Origin: Amblyomma americanum
Taxonomy: Eukaryota; Arthropoda; Arachnida; Ixodida; Ixodidae
Direction of reading: 5' to 3'
Assembly: GCF_052857255.1 (NCBI RefSeq)
Contig: NW_027526694.1
Location: forward strand, 1-64,000
Length of the DNA stretch: 64,000 nucleotides
Shown here: one piece after another, positions 23,572 to 35,770 of the stretch
Layout: every line of letters begins with the position of its first letter
Position numbering within the stretch: position 1 is the stretch's first letter
Program-made: the position numbers and the translations under genes
Notes under the pieces: generated by a model
Database searches by the model: none
Seen by the model: the letters and a program-made list of their open reading frames with translations, nothing else
Told to the model about the DNA's origin: nothing

Positions 23572-24849
23572 TATTATTAAGAAAGAATACGTGCTTTTCG
23601 CGCAGTAATAAGAGAAAAAGTTTTCAAGCGTGTCACAGGGCCACTCGTAAAACCGATGCGTTCAGATTTACCTCGTTTCGGTCTAAAACAACTTGTTGCG
23701 CTGTAATAAGCAAGAATACATGCTTTTCGCGCAGTGATAAGAGAAAAAAGTTTTGACGCGTATCAGAGGAACACTTGTAAAACCGATGTGTTGTCATTTA
23801 GCTTGTTTCGGTCTAAAACAGCTTGTTTCGCTGTATTAAGCAAGAATACATGCTTTTCGCGCAGTTATAAGAGAAAACGTTTTGACGCGTGTCACAGGCA
23901 CACTTGTAAAACCGATGTGTTCAGATTTAGCTCGTTTCGGTCTAAAACAACTTGTTTCGTTGTATTAAGCACGAATACATGCTTTTCGCGCAGTTATAAG
24001 AGAAAAAGTTTTGACGCGTATCAGAGGAACACTTGTAAAACCGATGTGTGGTGATTTACTCTTTTCGGTCTAAAACAACTTGTTTCGTATTATTAAGCAA
24101 GAATACATGCTTTTCGCGCAGTTATAAGAGAAAAAGTTTTAAAGGCGTGTCACAGGGACGCTTGTAAAACCGATGTGTTCAGATTTACCTCGTTTCGGTC
24201 TAAAACAGCTTGTTTCGTTGAACTAAGCACGAATACATGCTTTTCAAGCAGTTATAAGAGAAAAAAGTTTTGACGCGTATCAGAGGAACGCTTGTAAAAC
24301 CGATGTGTTGTGATTTAGCTCGTTTCGGTCTAAAACAGCTTGTTTCGCTGTATTAAGCAAGAATACGTGCTTTTCGCGCAGTTATAAGAGAAAAAGTTTT
24401 GACGCGTATCATAGGAACACTTGTAAAACCGATGTGTTGTGATTTAGCTCGTTTCGGTCTAAAACAGCTTGTTTCGCTGTATTAAGCAAGAATACATGCT
24501 TTTCGCGCAGTTATAAGAGAAAAAGTTTTGACGCGTGTCACAGGGACACTTGTAAAACCGATGTGTTCAGATTTAGCTCGTTTCGGTCTAAAACAGCTTG
24601 TTTCGTTGTATTAAGCACGAATACATGCTTTTCGCGCAGATATAAGAGAAAAAGTTTTGACGCGTATCAGAGGAACACTTGTAAAACCGATGTGTTGTGA
24701 TTTAGCTCGTTTCGGTCTAAAACAGCTTGTTTCGCTGTATTAAGCAAGAATACATGCTTTTCGCGCCGTTATAAGAGAAAAAGTTTTGACGAGTATCACG
24801 TGGAACACTTGTAATACCGATGTGTTGTGATTTGGCTCGTTTCGGTCTA

Positions 24850-26895
24850 AAACAGCTTGTTTCGTTGTATTAAGCAAGAATACATGCTTTTCGCGCAGTT
24901 ATAAGAGAAAAAGTTTTGACGCGTATCAGAGGAACACTTGTAAAACCGATGTGTTCAGATTTACCTCTTTTCGGACTAAAACAGCTGGTTTCGTTGTATT
25001 AGGCACGAATACATGCTTTTCGCGCAGTTATAAGAGAAAAAGTTTTGACGCGTATCACATGGACACTTGGAAAACCGATGTGTTCAGATCTAGCTCGTTT
25101 TGGTCTAAAACAGCTTGTTTCGTTGTATTAAGCATGCATACATGCTTTTCGCGCAGTTATAAGAGAAAAAGATTTGACGCGTATCAGAGGAACACTTGTA
25201 AAACCGATGTTTGTGATTTAGCTCGTTTCGGTCTAAAACAGCTTGTTTCGCTGTATTAAGCAGGAATACATGCTTTTCGCGCAGTTATAAGAGAAAAAGT
25301 TTGAAAGGCGTGTCACAGGGACACTTGTAAAACCGATGTGTTCAGATTTACCTCGTTTCGGTCTAAAACAACTTGTTTCGTATTATTAAGCAAGAATACG
25401 TGCTTTTCGCGCAGTAATAAGAGAAAAAGTTTTCAAGCGTGTCACAGGGACACTCGTAAAACCGATGCGTTCAGATTTACCTCGTTTCGGTCTAAAACAA
25501 CTTGTTGCGCTGTAATAAGCAAGAATACATGCTTTTCGCGCAGTTATAAGAGAAAAAGATTTGAAGCGTATCAGAGGAACACTTGTAAAACCGATGTGTT
25601 GTGATTTAGCTCGTTTCGGTCTAAAACAGCTTGTTTCGCTGTATTAAGCAGGAATACATGCTTTTCGCGCAGTTATAAGAGAAAAAGTTTGAAAGGCGTG
25701 TCACAGGGACACTTGTAAAACCGATGTGTTCAGATTTACCTCGTTTCGGTCTAAAACAGCTTGTTTCGTTGAACTAAGCACGAATACATGCTTTTCGCGC
25801 AGTGATAAGAGAAAAAAGTTTTGACGCGTATCAGAGGAACACTTGTAAAACCGATGTGTTGTGATTTAGCTCGTTTCGGTCTAAAACAGCTTGTTTCGTT
25901 GTATTAAGCAAGAATACGTGCTTTTCGCGCAGTTATAAGAGAAAAAGTTTTGACGCGTGTCACAGGGACACGTGTAAAACCGACGTGTTCAGATTTAGCT
26001 CGTTTCGGTCTAAAACAGCTTGATTCGTTGTATTAAGCACGAATACATGCTTTTCGCGCAGTTATAAGAGAAAAAGTTTTGACGAGTATCACGTGGATAC
26101 TGTTAAAACCGATGTGTTCAGATACAGCTCGTTTCGGTCTAAAACAGCTTGTTTCGTTGTATTAAGCACGAATACATGCTTTTCGCGCAGTTATAAGAGA
26201 AAAAGTTTTAAAGGCGTGTCACAGGGACACTTGTAAAACCGATGTGTTCAGATTTACCTCGTTTCGGTCTAAAACAGCTTGTTTCGTTGAACTAAGCACG
26301 AATACATGCTTTTCGCGCAGTTATAAGAGAAAAAAGTTTTGACGCGTATCAGAGGAACACTTGTAAAACCGATGTGTTGTGATTTAGCTCGTTTCGGTCT
26401 AAAACAGCTTGTTTCGCTGTAATAAACAGGAATACATGCTTTTCGCGCAGTTATAAGAGAAAAAGTTTTAAAGGCGTGTCACAGGGACACTTGTAAAACC
26501 GATGTGTTCAGATTTACCTCGTTTCGGTCTAAAACAGCTTGTTTCGTTGAACTAAGCACGAATACATGCTTTTCGCGCAGTTATAAGAGAAAAAAGTTTT
26601 GACGCGTATCAGAGGAACACTTGTAAAACCGATGTGTTGTGATTTAGCTCGTTTCGGTCTAAAACAGCTTGTTTCGCTGTATTAAGCAAGAATACGTGCT
26701 TTTCTCGCAGTTATAAGAGAAAAAGTTTTGACGCGTATCAGAGGAACACTTGTAAAACCGATGTGTTGTGATTTAGCTCGTTTCGGTCTAAAACAGCTTG
26801 TTTCGCTGTATTAAGCAGGAATACATGCTTTTCGCGCAGTTATAAGAGAAAAAGTTTGAAAGGCGTGTCACAGGGACACTTGTAAAACCGATGTG
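24850..26895 (+). repeat. 3238-bp-offset duplication, copy 1
   Basis: About 16 monomers match 28088-30133 at an offset of 3238 bp. Both carry the gactaaaacagctgg monomer with gtattaggcacg, the catggacacttgg monomer, and the two-base-shorter gatgtttgtgattt (25207 and 28445). A third partial copy lies at about 32.23-32.94 kb. Copy 1 has a private gatactgttaaaac (26098) where copy 2 reads gatacttgtaaaac. Confidence 0.85.
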
Positions 26896-28093
26896 TTCAG
26901 ATCTAGCTCGTTTTGGTCTAAAACAGCTTGTTTCGTTGTATTAAGCACGAATACATGCTTTTCGCGCAGTTATAAGAGAAAAAGATTTGAAGCGTATCAG
27001 AGGAACACTTGTAAAACCGATGTGTTGTGATTTAGCTCGTTTCGGTCTAAAACAGCTTGTTTCGCTGTATTAAGCAGAAATACATGCTTTTCGCGCAGTT
27101 ATAAGAGAAAAAGTTTGAAAGGCGTGTCACAGGGACACTTGTAAAACCGATGTGTTCAGATTTACCTCGTTTCGGTCTAAAACAGCTTGTTTCGTTGAAC
27201 TAAGCACGAATACATGCTTTTCGCGCAGTGATAAGAGAAAAAAGTTTTGACGCGTATCAGAGGAACACTTGTAAAACCGATGTGTTGTGATTTAGCTCGT
27301 TTCGGTCTAAAACAGCTTGTTTCGTTGTATTAAGCAAGAATACGTGCTTTTCGCGCAGTTATAGGAGAAAAAGTTTTGACGCCTGTCACAGGGACACGTG
27401 TAAAACCGACGTGTTCAGATTTAGCTCGTTTCGGTCTAAAACAGCTTGATTCGTTGTATTAAGCACGAATACATGCTTTTCGCGCAGTTATAAGAGAAAA
27501 AGTTTTGACGAGTATCACGTGGATACTTGTAAAACCGATGTGTTCAGATACAGCTCGTTTCGGTCTAAAACAGCTTGTTTCGTTGTATTAAGCACGAATA
27601 CATGCTTTTCGCGCAGTTATAAGAGAAAAAGTTTTAAAGGCGTGTCACAGGGACACTTGTAAAACCGATGTGTTCAGATTTACCTCGTTTCGGTCTAAAA
27701 CAGCTTGTTTCGTTGAACTAAGCACGAATACATGCTTTTCGCGCAGTTATAAGATAAAAAAGTTTTGACGCGTATCAGAGGAACACTTGTAAAACCGATG
27801 TGTTGTGATTTAGCTCGTTTCGGTCTAAAACAGCTTGTTTCGCTGTATTAAACAGGAATACATGCTTTTCGCGCAGTTATAAGAGAAAAAGTTTTAAAGG
27901 CGTGTCACAGGGACACTTGTAAAACCGATGTGTTCAGATTTACCTCGTTTCGGTCTAAAACAGCTTGTTTCGTTGAACTAAGCACGAATACATGCTTTTC
28001 GCGCAGTTATAAGAGAAAAAAGTTTTGACGCGTATCAGAGGAACACTTGTAAAACCGATGTGTTGTGATTTAGCTCGTTTCGGTCTAAAACAG
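26758..28093 (+). repeat. 6.34-kb-offset duplication, pair 3, copy 2
   Basis: This is the second copy of 20420-21755. Private changes include gacgcctgtcac at 27380 and aagataaaaaag near 27753. Confidence 0.85.
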
Positions 28094-30133
28094 CTTGTTT
28101 CGTTGTATTAAGCAAGAATACATGCTTTTCGCGCAGTTATAAGAGAAAAAGTTTTGACGCGTATCAGAGGAACACTTGTAAAACCGATGTGTTCAGATTT
28201 ACCTCTTTTCGGACTAAAACAGCTGGTTTCGTTGTATTAGGCACGAATACATGCTTTTCGCGCAGTTATAAGAGAAAAAGTTTTGACGCGTATCACATGG
28301 ACACTTGGAAAACCGATGTGTTCAGATCTAGCTCGTTTTGGTCTAAAACAGCTTGTTTCGTTGTATTAAGCATGAATACATGCTTTTCGCGCAGTTATAA
28401 GAGAAAAAGATTTGACGCGTATCAGAGGAACACTTGTAAAACCGATGTTTGTGATTTAGCTCGTTTCGGTCTAAAACAGCTTGTTTCGCTGTATTAAGCA
28501 GGAATACATGCTTTTCGCGCAGTTATAAGAGAAAAAGTTTGAAAGGCGTGTCACAGGGACACTTGTAAAACCGATGTGTTCAGATTTACCTCGTTTCGGT
28601 CTAAAACAACTTGTTTCGTATTATTAAGCAAGAATACGTGCTTTTCGCGCAGTAATAAGAGAAAAAGTTTTCAAGCGTGTCACAGGGACACTCGTAAAAC
28701 CGATGCGTTCAGATTTACCTCGTTTCGGTCTAAAACAACTTGTTGCGCTGTAATAAGCAAGAATACATGCTTTTCGCGCAGTTATAAGAGAAAAAGATTT
28801 GAAGCGTATCAGAGGAACACTTGTAAAACCGATGTGTTGTGATTTAGCTCGTTTCGGTCTAAAACAGCTTGTTTCGCTGTATTAAGCAGGAATACATGCT
28901 TTTCGCGCAGTTATAAGAGAAAAAGTTTGAAAGGCGTGTCACAGGGACACTTGTAAAACCGATGTGTTCAGATTTACCTCGTTTCGGTCTAAAACAGCTT
29001 GTTTCGTTGAACTAAGCACGAATACATGCTTTTCGCGCAGTGATAAGAGAAAAACGTTTTGACGCGTATCAGAGGAACACTTGTAAAACCGATGTGTTGT
29101 GATTTAGCTCGTTTCGGTCTAAAACAGCTTGTTTCGTTGTATTAAGCAAGAATACGTGCTTTTCGCGCAGTTATAAGAGAAAAAGTTTTGACGCGTGTCA
29201 CAGGGACACGTGTAAAACCGACGTGTTCAGATTTAGCTCGTTTCGGTCTAAAACAGCTTGATTCGTTGTATTAAGCACGAATACATGCTTTTCGCGCAGT
29301 TATAAGAGAAAAAGTTTTGACGAGTATCACGTGGATACTTGTAAAACCGATGTGTTCAGATACAGCTCGTTTCGGTCTAAAACAGCTTGTTTCGTTGTAT
29401 TAAGCACGAATACGTGCTTTTCGCGCAGTTATAAGAGAAAAAGTTTTAAAGGCGTGTCACAGGGACACTTGTAAAACCGATGTGTTCAGATTTACCTCGT
29501 TTCGGTCTAAAACAGCTTGTTTCGTTGAACTAAGCACGAATACATGCTTTTCGCGCAGTTATAAGAGAAAAAGGTTTTGACGCGTATCAGAGGAACACTT
29601 GTAAAACCGATGTGTTGTGATTTAGCTCGTTTCGGTCTAAAACAGCTTGTTTCGCTGTATTAAACAGGAATACATGCTTTTCGCGCAGTTATAAGAAAAA
29701 GTTTTAAAGGCGTGTCACAGGGACACTTGTAAAACCGATGTGTTCAGATTTACCTCGTTTCGGTCTAAAACAGCTTGTTTCGTTGAATTAAGCACGAATA
29801 CATGCTTTTCGCGCAGTTATAAGAGAAAAAAGTTTTGACGCGTATCAGAGGAACACTTGTAAAACCGATGTGTTGTGATTTAGCTCGTTTCGGTCTAAAA
29901 CAGCTTGTTTCGCTGTATTAAGCAAGAATACGTGCTTTTCTCGCAGTTATAAGAGAAAAAGTTTTGACGCGTATCAGACGAACACTTGTAAAACCGATGT
30001 GTTGTGATTTAGCTCGTTTCGGTCTAAAACAGCTTGTTTCGCTGTATTAAGCAGGAATACATGCTTTTCGCGCAGTTATAAGAGAAAAAGTTTGAAAGGC
30101 GTGTCACAGGGACACTTGTAAAACCGATGTGTT
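28088..30133 (+). repeat. 3238-bp-offset duplication, copy 2
   Basis: This is the second copy of 24850-26895. Private changes include gaaaaacgtttt near 29050, gaaaaaggtttt near 29570 and a two-base loss in ataagaaaaag at about 29693. Confidence 0.85.
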
Positions 30134-33100
30134 CAGATTTACCTCGTTTCGGTCTAAAACAGCTTGTTTCGTTGAACTAAGCACGAATACATGCTTTTCG
30201 CGCAGTTATAAGAGAAAAAGTTTTGACGCGTATCAGAGGAACACTTGTAAAACCGATGTGTTCAGATTTACCTCGTTTCGGTCTAAAACAACTTGTTTCG
30301 CTGTATTAAGCAAGAATACATGGTTTTCGCGCAGTTATAAGAGAAAAAGTTTTGACGCGTGTCACAGGGACACTTGTAAAACCGATGTGTTCAGATTTAC
30401 CTCGTTTCGGTCTAAAACAGCTTGTTTCGTTGTATTAAGCACGAATACATGCTTTTCGCGCAGTTATAAGAGAAAAAGTTTTGACGCGTGTCACAGGGAC
30501 ACGTGTAAAACCGACGTGTTCAGATTTAGCTCGTTTCGGTCTAAAACAGCTTGATTCGTTGTATTAAGCAAGAATACATGCTTTTCGCGCAGTTATAAGA
30601 GAAAAAAGTTTTGACGCGTATCAGAGGAACACTTGTAAAACCGATGTGTTGTGATTTAGCTCGTTTCGGTCTAAAACAGCTTGTTTCGCTGTATTAAGCA
30701 AGAATACGTGCTTTTCGCGCAGTTATAAGAGAAAAAGTTTTGTCGCGTGTCACAGGGACACTTGTAAAACCGATGTGTTCAGATTTACCTCGTTTCGGTC
30801 TAAAACAGCTTGTTTCGTTGTATTAAGCAAGAATACATGCTTTTCGCGCAGTTATAAGATAAAAAGATTTGACGCGTATCAGAGGAACACTTGTAAAACC
30901 GATGTGTTGTGATTAAGCTCGTTTCGGTCTAAAACAACTTGTTTCGTATTATTAAGAAAGAATACGTGCTTTTCGCGCAGTAATAGGAGAAAAAGTTTTC
31001 AAGCGTGTCACAGGGACACTCGTAAAACCGATGCGTTCAGATTTACCTCGTTTCGGTCTAAAACAACTTGTTGCGCTGTAATAAGCAAGAATACATGCTT
31101 TTCGCGCAGTTATAAGAGAAAAAAGTTTTGACGCGTATCAGAGGAACACTTGTAAAACCGATGTGTTGTGATTTAGCTCGTTTCGGTCTAAAACAGCTTG
31201 TTTCGCTGTATTAAGCAAGAATACATGCTTTTCGCGCAGTTATAAGAGAAAACGTTTTGACGCGTGTCACAGGCACACTTGTAAAACCGATGTGTTCAGA
31301 TTTAGCTCGTTTCGGTCTAAAACAACTTGTTTCGTTGTATTAAGCACGAATACATGCTTTTCGCGCAGTTATAAGAGAAAAAGTTTTGACGCGTATCAGA
31401 GGAACACTTGTAAAACCGATGTGTGGTGATTTAGCTCTTTTCGGTCTAAAACAACTTGTTTCGTATTATTAAGCAAGAATACATGCTTTTCGCGCAGTTA
31501 TAAGAGAAAAAGTTTTAAAGGCGTGTCACAGGGACGCTTGTAAAACCGATGTGTTCAGATTTACCTCGTTTCGGTCTAAAACAGCTTGTTTCGTTGAACT
31601 AAGCACGAATACATGCTTTTCAAGCAGTTATAAGAGAAAAAAGTTTTGACGCGTATCAGAGGAACGCTTGTAAAACCGATGTGTTGTGATTTAGCTCGTT
31701 TCGGTCTAAAACAGCTTGTTTCGCTGTATTAAGCAAGAATACGTGCTTTTCGCGCAGTTATAGGAGAAAAAGTTTTGACGCGTATCATAGGAACACTTGT
31801 AAAACCGATGTGTTGTGATTTAGCTCGTTTCGGTCTAAAACAGCTTGTTTCGCTGTATTAAGCAAGAATACATGCTTTTCGCGCAGTTATAAGAGAAAAA
31901 GTTTTGACGCGTGTCACAGGGACACTTGTAAAACCGATGTGTTCAGATTTAGGTCGTTTCGGTCTAAAACAGCTTGTTTCGTTGTATTAAGCACGAATAC
32001 ATGCTTTTCGCGCAGATATAAGAGAAAAAGTTTTGACGCGTATCAGAGGAACACTTGTAAAACCGATGTGTTGTGATTTAGCTCGTTTCGGTCTAAAACA
32101 GCTTGTTTCGCTGTATTAAGCAAGAATACATGCTTTTCGCGCCGTTATAAGAGAAAAAGTTTTGACGAGTATCACGTGGAACACTTGTAATACCGATGTG
32201 TTGTGATTTGGCTTGTTTCGGTCTAAAACAGCTTGTTTCGTTGTATTAAGCAAGAATACATGCTTTTCGCGCAGTTATAAGAGAAAAAGTTTTGACGCGT
32301 ATCAGAGGAACACTTGTAAAACCGATGTGTTCAGATTTACCTCTTTTCGGACTAAAACAGCTGGTTTCGTTGTATTAGGCACGAATACATGCTTTTCGCG
32401 CAGTTATAAGAGAAAAAGTTTTGACGCGTATCACATGGACACTTGGAAAACCGATGTGTTCAGATCTAGCTCGTTTTGGTCTAAAACAGCTTGTTTCGTT
32501 GTATTAAGCATGAATACATGCTTTTCGCGCAGTTATAAGAGAAAAAGATTTGACGCGTATCAGAGGAACACTTGTAAAACCGATGTTTGTGATTTAGCTC
32601 GTTTCGGTCTAAAACAGCTTGTTTCGCTGTATTAAGCAGGAATACATGCTTTTCGCGCAGTTATAAGAGAAAAAGTTTGAAAGGCGTGTCACAGGGACAC
32701 TTGTAAAACCGATGTGTTCAGATTTACCTCGTTTCGGTCTAAAACAACTTGTTTCGTATTATTAAGCAAGAATACGTGCTTTTCGCGCAGTAATAAGAGA
32801 AAAAGTTTTCAAGCGTGTCACAGGGACACTCGTAAAACCGATGCGTTCAGATTTACCTCGTTTCGGTCTAAAACAACTTGTTGCGCTGTAATAAGCAAGA
32901 ATACATGCTTTTCGCGCAGTTATAAGAGAAAAAAGTTTTGACGCGTGTCACAGGGACACTTGTAAAACCGATGTGTTCAGATTTAGCTCGTTTCGGTCTA
33001 AAACAGCTTGTTTCGTTGTATTAAGCACGAATACATGCTTTTCGCGCAGATATAAGAGAAAAAGTTTTCACGCGTATCAGAGGAACACTTGTAAAACCGA

Positions 33101-33190
33101 TGTGTTGTGATTTAGCTCGTTTCGGTCTAAAACAGCTTGTTTCGCTGTATTAAGCAAGAATACATGCTTTTCGCGCCGTTATAAGAGAAA
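30134..33190 (+). repeat. Mosaic satellite segment, about 24 monomers
   Basis: This stretch joins pieces known elsewhere. Bases 30134-30560 match 39690-40116 (offset 9556). Bases 30.6-31.1 kb match the gattaagctcg and gtcgcgtgtcac succession of 2.8 and 23.4 kb. Bases 31.25-32.3 kb match 23.87-24.9 kb through the rare cacaggcacac marker (23896 and 31271). Bases 32.23-32.94 kb repeat 24.9-25.6 kb. It contains only satellite monomers. Confidence 0.85.
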
Positions 33191-34480
33191 AAGTTTTGAC
33201 GAGTATCACGTGGAACACTTGTAATACCGATGTGTTGTGATTTGGCTCGTTTCGGTCTAAAACAGCTTGTTTCGTTGTATTAAGCAAGAATACATGCTTT
33301 TCGCGCAGTTATAAGAGAAAAAGTTTGGACGCGTATCAGAGGAACACTTGTAAAACTGATGTGTTCAGATTTACCTCTTTTCGGACTAAAACAGCTGGTT
33401 TCGTTGTATTAGGCACGAATACATGCTTTTCGCGCAGTTATAAGAGAAAAAGTTTTGACGCGTATCACATGGACACTTGGAAAACCGATGTGTTCAGGTC
33501 TAGCTCGTTTTGGTCTAAAACAGCTTGTTTCGTTGTATTAAGCATGAATACATGCTTTTCGCGCAGTTATAAGAGAAAAAGTTTTGACGCGTATCAGAGG
33601 AACACTTGTAAAACCGATGTGTTGTTATTTAGCTCGTTTCGGTCTAAAACAGCTTGTTTCGCTGTATTAAGCAAGAATACATGCTTTTCGAGCAGTTATA
33701 AGAGAAAACGTTTTGACGCGTGTCACAGGGACACTTGTAAAACCGATGTGTTCAGATTTAGCTCGTTTCGGTCTAAAACAACTTGTTTCGTTGTATTAAG
33801 CACGAATACATGCTTTTCGCACAGTTATAAGAGAAAAAGTTTTGACGCGTATCAGAGGAACACTTGTAAAACCGATGTGTGGTGATTTAGCTCTTTTCGG
33901 TGTAAAACAACTTGTTTCGTATTATTAAGCAAGAATACATGCTTTTCGCGCAGTTATAAGAGAAAAAGTTTTGACGCGTATCAGAGGAACACTTGTAAAA
34001 CCGATGTGTTCAGATTTAGCTCGTTTCGGTCTAAAACAGCTGGTTTCGTTGTATTAAGCACGAATACATGCTTTTCGCGCAGTTATAAGAGAAAAAGTTT
34101 TGACGCGTATCACATGGACACTTGTAAAACCGATGTGTTCAGATTTACCTCGTTTCGGTCTAAAACAGCTTGTTTCGTTGAACTAAGCACGAATACATGC
34201 TTTTTAAGCAGTTATAGGAGAAAAAAGTTTTGACGCGTATCAGAGGAACGCTTGTAAAACCGATGTGTTGTGATTTAGCTTGTTTCGGTCTAAAACAGCT
34301 TGTTTCGCTGTATTAAGCAAGAATACGTGCTTTTCGCGCAGTTATAAGAGAAAAAGTTTTGACGCGTATCATAGGAACACTTGTAAAACCGATGTGTTGT
34401 GATTTAGCTCGTTTCGGTCTAAAACAGCTTGTTTCGCTGTATTAAGCAAGAATACATGCTTTTCGCGCAGTTATAAGAGA
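33190..34480 (+). repeat. 1292-bp (10-monomer) tandem duplication, copy 1
   Basis: The repeat unit runs from gacgagtatcacgtgg (33199) and matches the next unit at an offset of 1292 bp. Markers are agtttggacgcg (33324 and 34616), cttttcgagcagtt and cttttcggtgtaaaac. Near 34,000-34,230 the copies differ by whole monomers: the marker tttttaagcag is at 34201 and 35365, offset 1164, so one monomer was gained or lost inside the unit. The 186-codon open frame at 33325-33885 is the longest in the window and depends on five consecutive stop-free monomers. Confidence 0.85.
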
Positions 34481-35770
34481 AAAAGTTTTGACGAGTATCA
34501 CGTGGAACACTTGTAATACCGATGTGTTGTGATTTGGCTCGTTTCGGTCTAAAACAGCTTGTTTCGTTGTATTAAGCAAGAATACATGCTTTTCGCGCAG
34601 TTATAAGAGAAAAAGTTTGGACGCGTATCAGAGGAACACTTGTAAAACTGATGTGTTCAGATTTACCTCTTTTCGGACTAAAACAGCTGGTTTCGTTGTA
34701 TTAGGCACGAATACATGCTTTTCGCGCAGTTATAAGAGAAAAAGTTTTGACGCGTATCACATGGACACTTGGAAAACCGATGTGTTCAGATCTAGCTCGT
34801 TTTGGTCTAAAACAGCTTGTTTCGTTGTATTAAGCATGAATACATGCTTTTCGCGCAGTTATAAGAGAAAAAGTTTTGACGCGTATCAGAGGAACACTTG
34901 TAAAACCGATGTGTTGTCATTTAGCTCGTTTCGGTCTAAAACAGCTTGTTTCGCTGTATTAAGCAAGAATACATGCTTTTCGAGCAGTTATAAGAGAAAA
35001 CGTTTTGACGCGTGTCACAGGGACACTTGTAAAACCGATGTGTTCAGATTTAGCTCGTTTCGGTCTAAAACAACTTGTTTCGTTGTATTAAGCACGAATA
35101 CATGCTTTTCGCGCAGTTATAAGAGAAAAAGGTTTGACGCGTATCAGAGGAACACTTGTAAAACCGATGTGTGGTGATTTAGCTCTTTTCGGTGTAAAAC
35201 AACTTGTTTCGTATTATTAAGCAAGAATACATGCTTTTCGCGCAGTTATAAGAGAAAAAGTTTTAAAGGCGTGTCACAGGGACGCTTGTAAAACCGATGT
35301 GTTCAGATTTACCTCGTTTCGGTCTAAAACAGCTTGTTTCGTTGAACTAAGCACGAATACATGCTTTTTAAGCAGTTATAGGAGAAAAAAGTTTTGACGC
35401 GTATCAGAGGAACGCTTGTAAAACCGATGTGTTGTGATTTAGCTTGTTTCGGTCTAAAACAGCTTGTTTCGCTGTATTAAGCAAGAATACGTGCTTTTCG
35501 CGCAGTTATAAGAGAAAAAGTTTTGACGCGTATCATAGGAACACTTGTAAAACCGATGTGTTGTGATTTAGCTCGTTTCGGTCTAAAACAGCTTGTTTCG
35601 CTGTATTAAGCAAGAATACATGCTTTTCGCGCAGTTATAAGAGAAAAAGTTTTGACGCGTGTCACAGGGACACTTGTAAAACCGATGTGTTCAGATTTAG
35701 CTCGTTTCGGTCTAAAACAGCTTGTTTCGTTGTATTAAGCACGAATACATGCTTTTCGCGCAGATATAAG
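34481..35770 (+). repeat. 1292-bp (10-monomer) tandem duplication, copy 2
   Basis: This is the second copy of 33190-34480. It carries the matching 186-codon open frame at 34617-35177. The two translations differ at only a few positions, which reflects recent DNA duplication and is not evidence of protein selection. Confidence 0.85.

Noticed and set aside
33325..35177. 186-codon open frames (33325-33885 and 34617-35177) and some 40 similar smaller ones as protein genes
   Set aside because: All are in-phase readings of the 129-bp monomer (43 codons), most begin with GTG inside the repeat, all end at the recurring ttgtga stop or after a 130-bp monomer shifts the frame, and no start context, intron or unique sequence accompanies them.
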